Shown: positions 56,926-64,000 of the stretch, piece after piece | How positions within the stretch are numbered: the stretch's first letter is position 1 | Layout: each line of letters begins with the position of its first letter | Assembly: GCF_002117145.1 (NCBI RefSeq) | Contig: NZ_CP008743.1 | Location: 620,001-684,000, forward strand | Source of the DNA: Candidatus Nucleicultrix amoebiphila FS5 | Lineage (GTDB): Bacteria; Pseudomonadota; Alphaproteobacteria; Caedimonadales; Nucleicultricaceae | Direction: 5' to 3' | Length of the DNA stretch: 64,000 nt | Program-made: the position numbers and the translations under genes | Notes under the pieces: model-generated | Told to the model about the DNA's origin: nothing | Database searches by the model: none | The model's input: only the letters and a program-made list of their open reading frames with translations

Positions 56926-57477
56926 CTACTGAACCAATAATGTCTCAAAAAGAATATCGTGCACTTTGATTGGTGCCACCACTTGATTGACACGTTTTAA
57001 AAGCTCTTCGCGTAACCTTTGAAGGCCACTTGATCCCTCAACATCTTCAACTCTTAACTCGCGCAAATAAGACTGAAATTGATCAATAATTCGTGGTTTT
57101 AAAGCATCAAGCGTCTTCACTTCTTCACCATTAGTTAACTCAAGTTTGACCACCATCCGCAAAAATGAGGCCTTCTTGCCTTGACGAGTCAAGTTCACTA
57201 GCATTTCAGGCATAGCATAAAAAGCGATTTTAGAAAGATCTATAGCTACTGGTTTGTTTTTCTCAGCTGCAGTTTCTTCGGAGGTAGCTTTATGAGAGAA
57301 AAAACCTGTAAAAAAAAGTGTTCCTCCTATAGAGCCTGAAATTAAAAAAAGCGACACTCCAGCAAAAATTGCAATTTTTAAAATGCCCTTATCTTTTTTT
57401 GCAGAACCTTCCCCAGAAATACTATCTGATTTATCAACTTCAATAGTTTTTATTTCTTCTTGAACAGCGGAATCCAT
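56926..57477 (-). CDS. fliL: Flagellar basal-body protein FliL
   Basis: 183 residues with a cytosolic tail, one membrane helix (about 32-55) and a periplasmic FliL domain ending VNQVVAPIKVHDILFETLLVQ. FliL surrounds the stator and supports motor torque. First gene of the minus-strand run; the next gene is DUF6468 and not fliM. Ribosome site GAGGGAG. A possible CtrA half-site pair lies about 90-100 bases upstream of the start. Confidence 0.9.
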   Translation of the reverse strand: MDSAVQEEIKTIEVDKSDSISGEGSAKKDKGILKIAIFAGVSLFLISGSIGGTLFFTGFFSHKATSEETAAEKNKPVAIDLSKIAFYAMPEMLVNLTRQGKKASFLRMVVKLELTNGEEVKTLDALKPRIIDQFQSYLRELRVEDVEGSSGLQRLREELLKRVNQVVAPIKVHDILFETLLVQ

Positions 57478-57565
57478 CTTTACTCCCTCTCATGGTCATG
57501 AACTTCTTTTCTTTTACATTCATGTCATTTTATTTTTTATTATCATGACCTTTATTCATAAAAGT

Positions 57566-57580
57566 TTAACATAAAGTTAC
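57566..57580. promoter_or_regulatory. Possible CtrA box (TTAA-N7-TTAC)
   Basis: TTAA at 57566-57569, 7 bases, TTAC at 57577-57580: 7 of 8 to the CtrA consensus TTAA-N7-TTAA. It sits between the divergent fliL and flgF genes. In AT-rich DNA such matches arise by chance, so support is limited. Confidence 0.25.
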
Positions 57581-57610
57581 AATTTGAATAGCAAAAAGGT
57601 AAATCAGCAC

Positions 57611-57627
57611 TTGGCACAATCCATGCA
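57611..57627 (+). promoter_or_regulatory. Sigma54 -24/-12 promoter of flgF operon
   Basis: TTGGCAC-N7-GCA with GG at 57613-57614 and GC at 57625-57626, exactly 10 bases between, the defining spacing of RpoN promoters. The predicted start of transcription is about 24 bases before the flgF ATG, leaving room for the AGGAG site. Confidence 0.78.
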
Positions 57628-57661
57628 TATTATTTTCAACATGTTTTAATAGGAGATAAAA

Positions 57662-58384
57662 ATGGATACCTTTGCTGTAGTTGGCCTATCCCTCCAAAAA
57701 GCTCTTTTAAATGCACTGGAGGTCACTGCTGATAATCTAGCTCAAATTAATACCCCTGGCGCTTTACAAGAAGATATGGTGTTTAGCCAATATCTCACCT
57801 CTGACGGACAGGTTGCTTTTGTTGAGGATGTTGCAACTGTTAAAAATATGAATCCAGGTCCTCTTGAGTATACTGGAGATATATTTCATCTGGGAAATAT
57901 GGGAAGAGGCTGGTTTTCTGTTGAGACCCCCAATGGTCGTCGATATACAAAAAATGGCGCTTTTACTCTTGATGCCGAAGGGCAATTAGTGACGGTTGAT
58001 GGTCAATATCCTGTATTAAACGCAGGAGGAACGCCGATTGCTATTCCTGTTGGTGATAAAAATATTACAGTAAGCCCAGATGGGACTATCGCTAACACTA
58101 GTGGACCAATTGATACGGTTGGCGTATTCAATTTCGATAACCCTTACGATATTACTAGAACAGAAGGTACTCTTTATGTTTCTAATCAAGAGCCAACTCT
58201 TGCGAATGATATCTCTATAGCTCAAGGTTATATAGTTGGATCAAACGTTGATGGAATCTCAGAAACCAATAAATTGATTATGCTGAATCGTCTCTTCCAA
58301 ATGACGCAAAAAATCATTGATACGCAAAATACACTGGCCATGGAAGAAGTTCAAAAAATGATAACAGTTGCACCAGCTGCTTAA
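57662..58384 (+). CDS. flgF: Flagellar proximal-rod protein FlgF
   Basis: 240-residue rod component. The N-terminal rod motif is somewhat altered (ALLNALEVTADNLAQINTPG), followed by the hook-basal-body core GNMGRGWFSVETPNGRRYTKNGAFTLDAEGQLV and C-terminal helix NKLIMLNRLFQMTQKIIDTQN. Exported by the flagellar type III apparatus. First of flgF-flgG-flgA-flgH, under a sigma54 promoter. Confidence 0.93.
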   Translation: MDTFAVVGLSLQKALLNALEVTADNLAQINTPGALQEDMVFSQYLTSDGQVAFVEDVATVKNMNPGPLEYTGDIFHLGNMGRGWFSVETPNGRRYTKNGAFTLDAEGQLVTVDGQYPVLNAGGTPIAIPVGDKNITVSPDGTIANTSGPIDTVGVFNFDNPYDITRTEGTLYVSNQEPTLANDISIAQGYIVGSNVDGISETNKLIMLNRLFQMTQKIIDTQNTLAMEEVQKMITVAPAA

Positions 58385-58396
58385 GGGAGAAAAAAA

Positions 58397-59188
58397 ATGA
58401 GTCTACGCGCTTTGAATACAGCCGCTACAGGCATGAGTGCTCAGCAACTTATGCTTGATCAAATTGCAAACGATTTAGCAAACGCTAATACTACAGCTTA
58501 TAAACGTAAGTTAACAGTATTTTCCACAATGTTTTCTGAGTCTCAAAAACGTGTTGGCTCAACCTCTTCCTCCTCAGGAACTATTGTACCTTCAGGCATT
58601 CAAATTGGGTTAGGAGTACAACCCAAAGGCATTATATCTATACAAGAACAAGGGCAGTTAGTACCCACTGAAAATCAATATCATATGGCTATTCAAGGAG
58701 AAGGATATTTTCAAATCGAACTTCCTTCAGGAAGCATTGCCTATACAAGAGATGGTTCATTTACGACAAGCCCAGATGGTACCATTGTGACGCAAGATGG
58801 ATACACAGTATTTCCAGGAATCACAGTACCTGCTGGTTCTACAGTTGACATTAATAGTAATGGAGAGGTTTTTTCTAAAACGGCTGCTGATGCCATACCA
58901 CAAAAGATTGGAGACATGCAATTAGTGCTCTTTACCAATCCAGGTGGGTTAGAATCTTTAGCCGGCAACCTCTTAATTGAAACACTCGCTTCTGGGACTC
59001 CCACACAAAGCGCACCTGATACGAATGGTGCTGGTAAAATCATACAAAACTATATTGAAGGGTCAAATGTGAACGCTATTTATGCTGTTACCAATCTTAT
59101 TAAAGCACAGCGTGGATTCGAAATGAATACTAAGTCGGCAAAAACTGCTGAAGAAATTCTTCATATGATCGATAAAATTGGGAGCTAA
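58397..59188 (+). CDS. flgG: Flagellar distal-rod protein FlgG
   Basis: 263 residues, normal FlgG length. N-terminal LNTAATGMSAQQLMLDQIANDLANANTTAYKR, core MAIQGEGYFQIELPSG with IAYTRDGSFTTSPDG, and C-terminal IEGSNVNAIYAVTNLIKAQRGFEMNTK. It follows flgF by 12 bases; flgA begins 2 bases after its stop. Confidence 0.97.
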   Translation: MSLRALNTAATGMSAQQLMLDQIANDLANANTTAYKRKLTVFSTMFSESQKRVGSTSSSSGTIVPSGIQIGLGVQPKGIISIQEQGQLVPTENQYHMAIQGEGYFQIELPSGSIAYTRDGSFTTSPDGTIVTQDGYTVFPGITVPAGSTVDINSNGEVFSKTAADAIPQKIGDMQLVLFTNPGGLESLAGNLLIETLASGTPTQSAPDTNGAGKIIQNYIEGSNVNAIYAVTNLIKAQRGFEMNTKSAKTAEEILHMIDKIGS

Positions 59189-59190
59189 TA

Positions 59191-59976
59191 ATGTTTAAAG
59201 CACTAAGAATTATGCTGCCTTTTGCATTATCATTAAACTTCTCAGCAATAGCGCTAGGTTACGAAACACCAAAAGCTCCGTCGCTGAATGACTATTTTCA
59301 AAAGACACATTACAAACCTGGAGTTAACCAACAAGCAACTCTCTTTCCCACGAAAGAGACTATAGAAAAAGTGCTTAAGGAAATGGCTGAATATACCACT
59401 CAAGAGTTTAAAATAGATCTAGATCCCGCAGTATTAAGGTTAAACAAGAACCTGCCGCAAGCAGATTTTTCTATCAAGAATTTACAAGTTAATGATTTAG
59501 GTAATAGATTTAAGGCAGAGATGGTCTTTAATGATGACTATAACACTACTATCTCCATAACTGGCAAGTTAATTGCTCTTGTCGATGTGCCAGTCTTAAC
59601 AAAAAATTTGCAATCCGGAGAAATCATTGAACAAAAAGACCTAGGATGGAAAAAAATGCCAATCCATTTAGTGAATCGTACTATGGCGGCAAGTCACGAT
59701 GAAGTCGTTGGAAATCTTGTAAAAGCAAGCTCTTTACAAGCTGATAACCCCATCAAACTTCAACAACTCACAAAAAACAATGTGATTAAGAAAGGCGCCA
59801 TGGTCACCATCACAGTACAAACTCCGCACATGCTCTTACAAACAAAAGGCAAAGCACTTGAAGATGGCACTACTGGGTCGATTGTACGTGTAAGTAACCT
59901 TGATTCAAACCAAGTAATTAAGACCACGGTCACTGGAATTAATCAGGTAGCCGTTGACGTGCCAAGTCTGCAATAG
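59191..59976 (+). CDS. flgA: P-ring assembly chaperone FlgA
   Basis: 261 residues with a signal peptide (MFKALRIMLPFALSLNFSAIALG). The C-terminal SAF/ChapFlgA domain is evident: VPVLTKNLQSGEIIEQKDLGWKKM and KGAMVTITVQTPHMLLQTKGKALEDGTTGS. Periplasmic chaperone for FlgI, whose gene lies about 1.9 kb downstream. Confidence 0.93.
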   Translation: MFKALRIMLPFALSLNFSAIALGYETPKAPSLNDYFQKTHYKPGVNQQATLFPTKETIEKVLKEMAEYTTQEFKIDLDPAVLRLNKNLPQADFSIKNLQVNDLGNRFKAEMVFNDDYNTTISITGKLIALVDVPVLTKNLQSGEIIEQKDLGWKKMPIHLVNRTMAASHDEVVGNLVKASSLQADNPIKLQQLTKNNVIKKGAMVTITVQTPHMLLQTKGKALEDGTTGSIVRVSNLDSNQVIKTTVTGINQVAVDVPSLQ

Positions 59977-59988
59977 GAGCAACAAACT

Positions 59989-60738
59989 ATGAAGAAAACC
60001 ATTTTTAAGGCATTATTACTGAGTAGCACAGTGATCATTTTAGATGGTTGTCGCACGCTCGATCGTCTTCATGAGGTAGGTGATAAACCTTCTCTTTCTC
60101 AAATTCAAAATCCTGTATCTTCAAGAAATTATCAACCCGTGACCATGCCTATGCCAATGCCGATTTTAGCGGAAAAAAAAGTTAATTCTCTTTGGCAACC
60201 TGGAGCTCAAGGTTTCTTTAAAGATCAGCGTGCAAAAGGAATAGGAGATATTCTAACGGTAAAAGTTGCTATGGATGATAGCGCTGTGGTCAAAGATAAC
60301 TCTACCTTTTTACGCAAAACTGACTCTAGCGTTGCAGCAGGTAATTTCCTTGGATTTGAAAGTCAGTTTTCTAATCTCTTTCCAAACACCATTAACCCAA
60401 GCAAGCTTATTGGAGTAACCAGTGCCCCAGACCATACTGCAAATGGAATCATTAAACGTAGTGAGAAGATTAATCTGGTTATTCCAGCAACCGTGACACA
60501 GATATTGCCCAACGGAAATTTTATTATTGTTGGCAACCAGGAAATGCGCGTAAATAACGAGGTCAGAGAGTTAAGATTAACAGGCATTGTACGTCCAGAA
60601 GATATTCTTTCCGACAATACAATTGATTATATCAAAATGGCTGAAGCGCGTATTGGGTATGGTGGTCGTGGAGACCTTACTGACTTCCAAAATATTCCTG
60701 TAGGTCAGCAAGTTATCAACGTTTTGTCACCATTTTAA
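59989..60738 (+). CDS. flgH: Flagellar L-ring protein FlgH
   Basis: Outer-membrane ring lipoprotein of 249 residues. Signal sequence with the lipobox-like ILDGC, mature Cys near residue 21. Conserved FKDQRAKGIGDILTVKV and the C-terminal IRPEDI-type block (GIVRPEDILSDNTIDYIKMAEARIGYGGRG). Last gene of the flgF operon, convergent with dksA. Confidence 0.96.
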   Translation: MKKTIFKALLLSSTVIILDGCRTLDRLHEVGDKPSLSQIQNPVSSRNYQPVTMPMPMPILAEKKVNSLWQPGAQGFFKDQRAKGIGDILTVKVAMDDSAVVKDNSTFLRKTDSSVAAGNFLGFESQFSNLFPNTINPSKLIGVTSAPDHTANGIIKRSEKINLVIPATVTQILPNGNFIIVGNQEMRVNNEVRELRLTGIVRPEDILSDNTIDYIKMAEARIGYGGRGDLTDFQNIPVGQQVINVLSPF

Positions 60739-60745
60739 TCTGCTC

Positions 60746-60784
60746 AGAATTCAACGTGTTGTATTATTCTTCGCGTTGAATTCT
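60746..60784. terminator. Palindrome between flgH and dksA, possible bidirectional terminator
   Basis: An 11-base inverted repeat, AGAATTCAACG (60746-60756) and CGTTGAATTCT (60774-60784), with a 17-base loop that contains the dksA stop. No real T run follows on either strand, so termination is uncertain. Confidence 0.35.
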
Positions 60785-61231
60785 CTCTTGCTTTTCATGA
60801 CGTTCTTGCGCTTCAACGCTCAAGGTTGCAATAGGGCGAGCTTCTAAGCGTGCAATCCCAATAGGATCACCAGTTTCTTCACAAAAACCATAAGAGCCGT
60901 CGTCTATACGTCTTAATGCTTCATCAATTTTATTGATCAGTTTACGTTCACGGTCGCGTGTTCTTAATTCAAGAGCACGATCCGTCTCAGCAGACGCACG
61001 ATCTGCTATGTCAGGTTCATTATGAGTTTCTTCCTGTAAATTATGAATCGTTTCTAAAGAATCTTTGAGCAGTTCACTTCTCCAACGCAATAACTTTTGT
61101 CTAAAATATTCCAACTGTTTGGGATTCATATAAGCTTCATTCTCTGAGGGTACATAATCAGGAGAAAGCAAGATGGTATCATCCGCCTTTTTACCGCTCT
61201 CCTTTGCACTGTGCCCAGTTTTTGTCTTCAT
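60764..61231 (-). CDS. dksA: DksA-family RNA polymerase-binding regulator
   Basis: About 155 residues: coiled-coil with DIADRASAETDRALELRTRDRERK and the C-terminal YGFCEETGDPIGIARLEARP then ATLSVEAQERHEKQER. Only one zinc-site Cys remains, as in other alphaproteobacterial DksA proteins such as the Rhodobacter one. It binds polymerase with ppGpp. The ATG at 61231 is preferred because GGAG lies 7 bases upstream; the ATG at 61243 overlaps that site. It commonly lies beside flagellar genes in this class. Confidence 0.93.
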   Translation of the reverse strand: MKTKTGHSAKESGKKADDTILLSPDYVPSENEAYMNPKQLEYFRQKLLRWRSELLKDSLETIHNLQEETHNEPDIADRASAETDRALELRTRDRERKLINKIDEALRRIDDGSYGFCEETGDPIGIARLEARPIATLSVEAQERHEKQERIQREE

Positions 61232-61293
61232 AGATAACTCCATTAATTATAAATAAATCCATATGCTTATATTTTATAAGATAGGTAAGACTC

Positions 61294-61731
61294 TTACAAG
61301 CCTACTTTCTTAGTTTGCATCATTTCTATTTTAGTCAGTTCGATTTGGACACGTTGCTCAATTTCTTTAAGAACTTCTTCAAGCTGTGAATCTTCAACAA
61401 CAGTTTGTCTTAGTTGTAGAGTCTCTACAAGGTTTTTTAAAACGTTTTCAGACAAAGATCCCTCGAGAAGAGCCATACGTAAACGATCGAGGCCATTTAA
61501 TAATTCTTCTCCATGTTGAAAAGCCTGCTTTCGAGATGTTAGCAAATCAGTGACTTCTTGAATTTGAAAGACACCTGCCGGTACTTGCACAGACGATACT
61601 TCTGCTGGCGTAGTGGACACAGTTTCCCCAGAGTCGGCAATCTTTTCCGAAAATCCTCCTTTTGCTTGAGTTTTTTTTGACCTAGCCGCAGTGATGGGTC
61701 TCAAAGGATACTGCGTTTCTATTTTTACCAT
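61294..61731 (-). CDS. fliX: Flagellar assembly regulator FliX
   Basis: 145 residues: basic, disordered N-terminus (RPITAARSKKTQAKGG) and helical C-terminal domain with RKQAFQHGEELLNGLDRLRMALLEGSL and ELTKIEMMQTKK. In Caulobacter, FliX couples completion of early flagellar structures to FlbD, the sigma54 activator. It is divergent from flgI, which here has a strong sigma54 promoter, as in other alphaproteobacteria. Confidence 0.85.
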   Translation of the reverse strand: MVKIETQYPLRPITAARSKKTQAKGGFSEKIADSGETVSTTPAEVSSVQVPAGVFQIQEVTDLLTSRKQAFQHGEELLNGLDRLRMALLEGSLSENVLKNLVETLQLRQTVVEDSQLEEVLKEIEQRVQIELTKIEMMQTKKVGL

Positions 61732-61847
61732 TATGAAGCCTTATTATTATCGTCTCTTTTTTACGCACCATATTCTAATCGTTTTCCTCTAAAATCCTAG
61801 TGTAATTATTTTCAATAAACTCAGGCCTTTAATTTTCTTTGAAGCAC

Positions 61848-61864
61848 CTGGCACGAATTTCGCA
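61848..61864 (+). promoter_or_regulatory. Sigma54 -24/-12 promoter of flgI operon
   Basis: CTGGCACG-N6-GCA: GG at 61850-61851 and GC at 61862-61863 with exactly 10 bases between; the -24 element matches the RpoN consensus TGGCACG fully. Predicted transcription start is about 61875, which favours the flgI start at 61904 over 61886. Confidence 0.85.
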
Positions 61865-61903
61865 TGAATATCAGTAGTTTTTAATGTGGATAAGGATGTA
61901 GTA

Positions 61904-63064
61904 GTGAACAAAAGATCTTTACAATCTATCGCTCTAATATGGTGGGCTCTAATAATAGGGTCATTTTTCTTTGCGTCACAAAGCACAGCAAATCAACGTA
62001 TTAAAGATATTGTAAATTTTGAAGGTATTAGAGAGAACCAACTTGTAGGTTATGGTTTAGTTGTCGGTCTCAATGGGACAGGAGATGATCCCAAGTCTTC
62101 TCCATTCACAAGTGAAACCTTAACCAGCATGTTAGAGCGCCTTGGGGTTAATATCCGCAATAAAGACATTAAAGGTAAAAACGTAGCTGCAGTGATGGTT
62201 ACAGGCAGTCTTCCAGCCTTTGCACGACATGGTGGTAAAATTGATATTTCAGTTTCTGCTCTCGGTAACGCTAAAAGTCTTGCCGGAGGAATGCTCCTTG
62301 TAACCCCATTAGTTGGTGCTGATGGGAACGTCTATGCTGTTGCTCAAGGAGCAGTAGCAATAGGAGGATATTCTGCAGAAGGAGCTAAATCAAGCGTTGG
62401 AGGAGGTGACGCTGCTGGATCTTCAGTTACAAAGGGAGTACCAACAAGTGGACGCATCGCAAATGGAGCAATTGTCGAAAGAGAGATTGGATTTTCCTTA
62501 GCAAGCCTTAAATCCATGAATATATCTCTCAAGAATCCTGATCTCGCAACGGCTAAAAGAATAGCACGTGAAATTAATCGCGTTATGGGAAATTCTGTAG
62601 CCAAAGCAGCCGATCCAAATACAATAGAACTTTCTATTCCTACAAATTATCAAAACAACGTTCTTGATTTTTTATCTGAAATTGAGCAACTCAAAGTTAA
62701 AACAGATCAACCTGCAAAAATTGTGATAGATGAGCAAAATGGTGTGATCGTCATTGGTGAAAATGTAACTATATCAACGGTAGCCATCGCTCAAGGAAAC
62801 TTAACAATTAAAATTACCGAAACTCCTCAAGTATCTCAACCTAATCCTTTTTCAAGTGCAGGATCAACGCAAGTTGTACCAAGAACCAAAATAGAAGTGG
62901 ACGAAGGAAAAGGCAACAAAATCGCAATTGTTAAAGAAAGTATTAGTCTACAAAATCTTGTAGATGGCCTAAATGCTCTCGGGGTAAGCCCTCGAGATCT
63001 TATTACCATTCTACGAGCTATTAAAGCAGCTGGAGCCCTTCAAGCAGAAATAGAGGTTATGTAA
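61904..63064 (+). CDS. flgI: Flagellar P-ring protein FlgI
   Basis: Periplasmic ring around the rod, 386 residues. Signal peptide (about residues 9-29), then RIKDIVNFEGIRENQLVGYGLVVGLNGTGD, and the C-terminal VQGSL-equivalent NLVDGLNALGVSPRDLITILRAIKAAGALQAEIEV. The GTG at 61904 has AAGGA with suitable spacing; a GTG at 61886 would lie only about 11 bases after the predicted transcription start and lacks a ribosome site. Confidence 0.96.
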   Translation: MNKRSLQSIALIWWALIIGSFFFASQSTANQRIKDIVNFEGIRENQLVGYGLVVGLNGTGDDPKSSPFTSETLTSMLERLGVNIRNKDIKGKNVAAVMVTGSLPAFARHGGKIDISVSALGNAKSLAGGMLLVTPLVGADGNVYAVAQGAVAIGGYSAEGAKSSVGGGDAAGSSVTKGVPTSGRIANGAIVEREIGFSLASLKSMNISLKNPDLATAKRIAREINRVMGNSVAKAADPNTIELSIPTNYQNNVLDFLSEIEQLKVKTDQPAKIVIDEQNGVIVIGENVTISTVAIAQGNLTIKITETPQVSQPNPFSSAGSTQVVPRTKIEVDEGKGNKIAIVKESISLQNLVDGLNALGVSPRDLITILRAIKAAGALQAEIEVM

Positions 63065-63065
63065 A

Positions 63066-63392
63066 ATGGTAGCAATGGTTAACACAGATTTTAAAAATAA
63101 TCCCATCCCTCTTTTAGCAATGGGAGGCAACTCAGCACAAGCAAAACAAACAGCTGAAAAACTGGCTGGGGTGTTCTTTTCTCAAGTTGTGAATGAATGT
63201 CTCAAAGAGGATGAACCTTTGGGAGGATTTGGTGAGCAAATGGTACGTTCTTTCTTTAATGAAATCCTGGGAGAAAAGCTTGCTGAATCTGGTGCTGCAC
63301 GTGACCTAACCGGTGCCATTGAACGACAAATTTTACACCTACAAGAAACTTCTTCCCCTTTGAATCTAATGGAGAAAAGATATGAATCTTGA
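63066..63392 (+). CDS. flgJ: Rod-binding protein FlgJ-N/CheL type
   Basis: 108 residues matching only the N-terminal rod-binding half of enterobacterial FlgJ: AEKLAGVFFSQVVNECLKED, GGFGEQMVRSFFNEILGEKLAESGAARDLTGAIERQIL. The muramidase half is absent, as usual in alphaproteobacteria (CheL in Caulobacter). It starts 2 bases after flgI and overlaps the next gene by 11 bases. Confidence 0.88.
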   Translation: MVAMVNTDFKNNPIPLLAMGGNSAQAKQTAEKLAGVFFSQVVNECLKEDEPLGGFGEQMVRSFFNEILGEKLAESGAARDLTGAIERQILHLQETSSPLNLMEKRYES

Positions 63393-63816
63393 AATGTTTC
63401 ATGAAGTTACAGACCAGCTTATTGATTTTTTAACATTAGAAAATCAACTTTTAAAGGATTTTCAAGGGCCTGAAGTATCTAAATTGAGTATTCAAAAAGA
63501 AGACCTTGTCTATCGCTATATAAGATTAAAAACTTGGATCGTCGATAATCGGCGTTTTATCCAAGCATTACCACCTATGGAAAAAGATAACCTTCACAAA
63601 AAAACACTCAGTCTCACACTCTTGGCTGAAGAAAATGAAATCAGACTTGAACGTCTTAATATCACGAGTCAAAAGTTCTTAAAAAAACTTCATGAAGCAA
63701 TGAATCGTTCTGCTCGATTAACAAATAGTTACACAGCTCGTGGAACAAAAGCTGACAGAACAGTTCCATTGATGGCTACGATTACATCATCATTAACGTT
63801 TGATCAGTCTTTGTAA
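63382..63816 (+). CDS. FlgN-like flagellar export chaperone candidate
   Basis: 144 residues, nearly all helical, with no signal peptide or membrane segment. Its helices (TDQLIDFLTLENQLLKDF and so on) and the position directly before flgK fit FlgN-type chaperones that hold hook-associated proteins for export. Sequence similarity is weak, so position and fold type carry the call. GGAGA precedes the ATG, inside flgJ. Confidence 0.65.
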   Translation: MNLEMFHEVTDQLIDFLTLENQLLKDFQGPEVSKLSIQKEDLVYRYIRLKTWIVDNRRFIQALPPMEKDNLHKKTLSLTLLAEENEIRLERLNITSQKFLKKLHEAMNRSARLTNSYTARGTKADRTVPLMATITSSLTFDQSL

Positions 63817-63834
63817 AAACTAAGTCGAGGAATT

Positions 63835-64000
63835 ATGGTAGACGTCATTACAGGTTCAGGCATAACATCAGCACTCCGCAGAGGGTTAGAAGGTATCATT
63901 GCTTCTGGTGCAAGAAACAGCATCACAGCTAAAAATATTGCTAATGCGAATACAGAAGGTTATACCCGTAAAATTTCAACTCTTGTCACTACAGAAGGCG
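63835..64000 (+). CDS. flgK: Flagellar hook-associated protein FlgK, N-terminal part
   Basis: An open frame from the ATG at 63835 runs off the window end (about 55 codons visible). It reads VDVITGSGITSALRRGLEGI, then IASGARNSITAKNIANANTE and GYTRKIS, the N-terminal D0 motif (SxNIANANTxGYxR) of FlgK. GAGG lies 5 bases upstream. Follows the FlgN-like gene by 18 bases. Confidence 0.85.
   Translation, partial: MVDVITGSGITSALRRGLEGIIASGARNSITAKNIANANTEGYTRKISTLVTTEG

Noticed and set aside
60764-61231. Loss of zinc-site cysteines in DksA as a novelty
   Set aside because: A single remaining Cys is known in alphaproteobacterial DksA proteins.

Overview
The window comes from an AT-rich alphaproteobacterium. 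The taxonomic signals are: a divK-diguanylate cyclase pair; the mitofilin-like (Mic60) gene between hemD and hemY; a MucR-type regulator; the long form of NAD-glutamate dehydrogenase; FliX and two sigma54 -24/-12 promoters in the flagellar locus; a DksA with a reduced zinc finger; and the block tsaB-rimI-mucR-miaB-phoH-ybeY-corC-lnt. A phospholipase D closely resembling the rickettsial Pld, a patatin phospholipase, many small transporters and many unknown exported proteins point to a host-associated lineage such as Holosporales/Paracaedibacter or Rickettsiales relatives. That placement is inference. No rRNA, insertion sequence, prophage or CRISPR array was seen.

Layout. 1-5.3 kb: a GspE/PilB-type ATPase, divK and a DHp-REC-PAS-GGDEF protein, and an MFS transporter. 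5.5-7.7 kb: groES-groEL with a sigma70-like promoter, a CIRCE operator and a terminator. 7.8-19.7 kb: an accessory stretch with an exported SDR, exported unknowns, a TSUP transporter, a rickettsial-type PLD, MgtA, an MBL hydrolase divergent from a response regulator, a patatin, a DMT exporter, a degenerate TraB/GumN-like protein and a bicupin. 19.7-25.7 kb: a minus-strand operon hemC-hemD-mic60-hemY-rocF-rocD joining haem synthesis to arginine breakdown. 25.7-31.2 kb: tsaD-gpsA-EVE plus a two-gene nucleotide-sugar pair. 31.2-36 kb: the giant NAD-GDH. 36-38.3 kb: a 44-codon exported peptide gene, trmB and a Bcr/CflA transporter. 38.6-45.5 kb: pmbA-msbA-DUF374-waaA-lpxK-lpxL (lipid A/Kdo assembly), then tRNA-Gly(GCC). 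45.8-54.6 kb: a DMT transporter, an NlpC/P60-like exported protein whose signal peptide seems to start at an ATA codon, and the conserved lnt-to-tsaB block. 54.7-64 kb: two Cys-containing exported proteins and flagellar genes (fliL-DUF6468-motE on minus; flgF-flgG-flgA-flgH, then flgI-flgJ-flgN-like-flgK on plus; dksA and fliX on minus).

How they work together. Most of the window is core metabolism and envelope biogenesis. The flagellar part looks wired as in Caulobacter: FliX, sigma54 promoters before flgF and flgI, and a possible CtrA half-site pair near fliL. rocF, rocD and NAD-GDH together suggest a route from arginine through glutamate to 2-oxoglutarate. The least explained material is the exported proteins: a duplicated six-cysteine module coupled to motE, an SDR with a Sec signal peptide, the ATA-start NlpC-like protein, and the 44-residue peptide whose stop codon lies in its own terminator.
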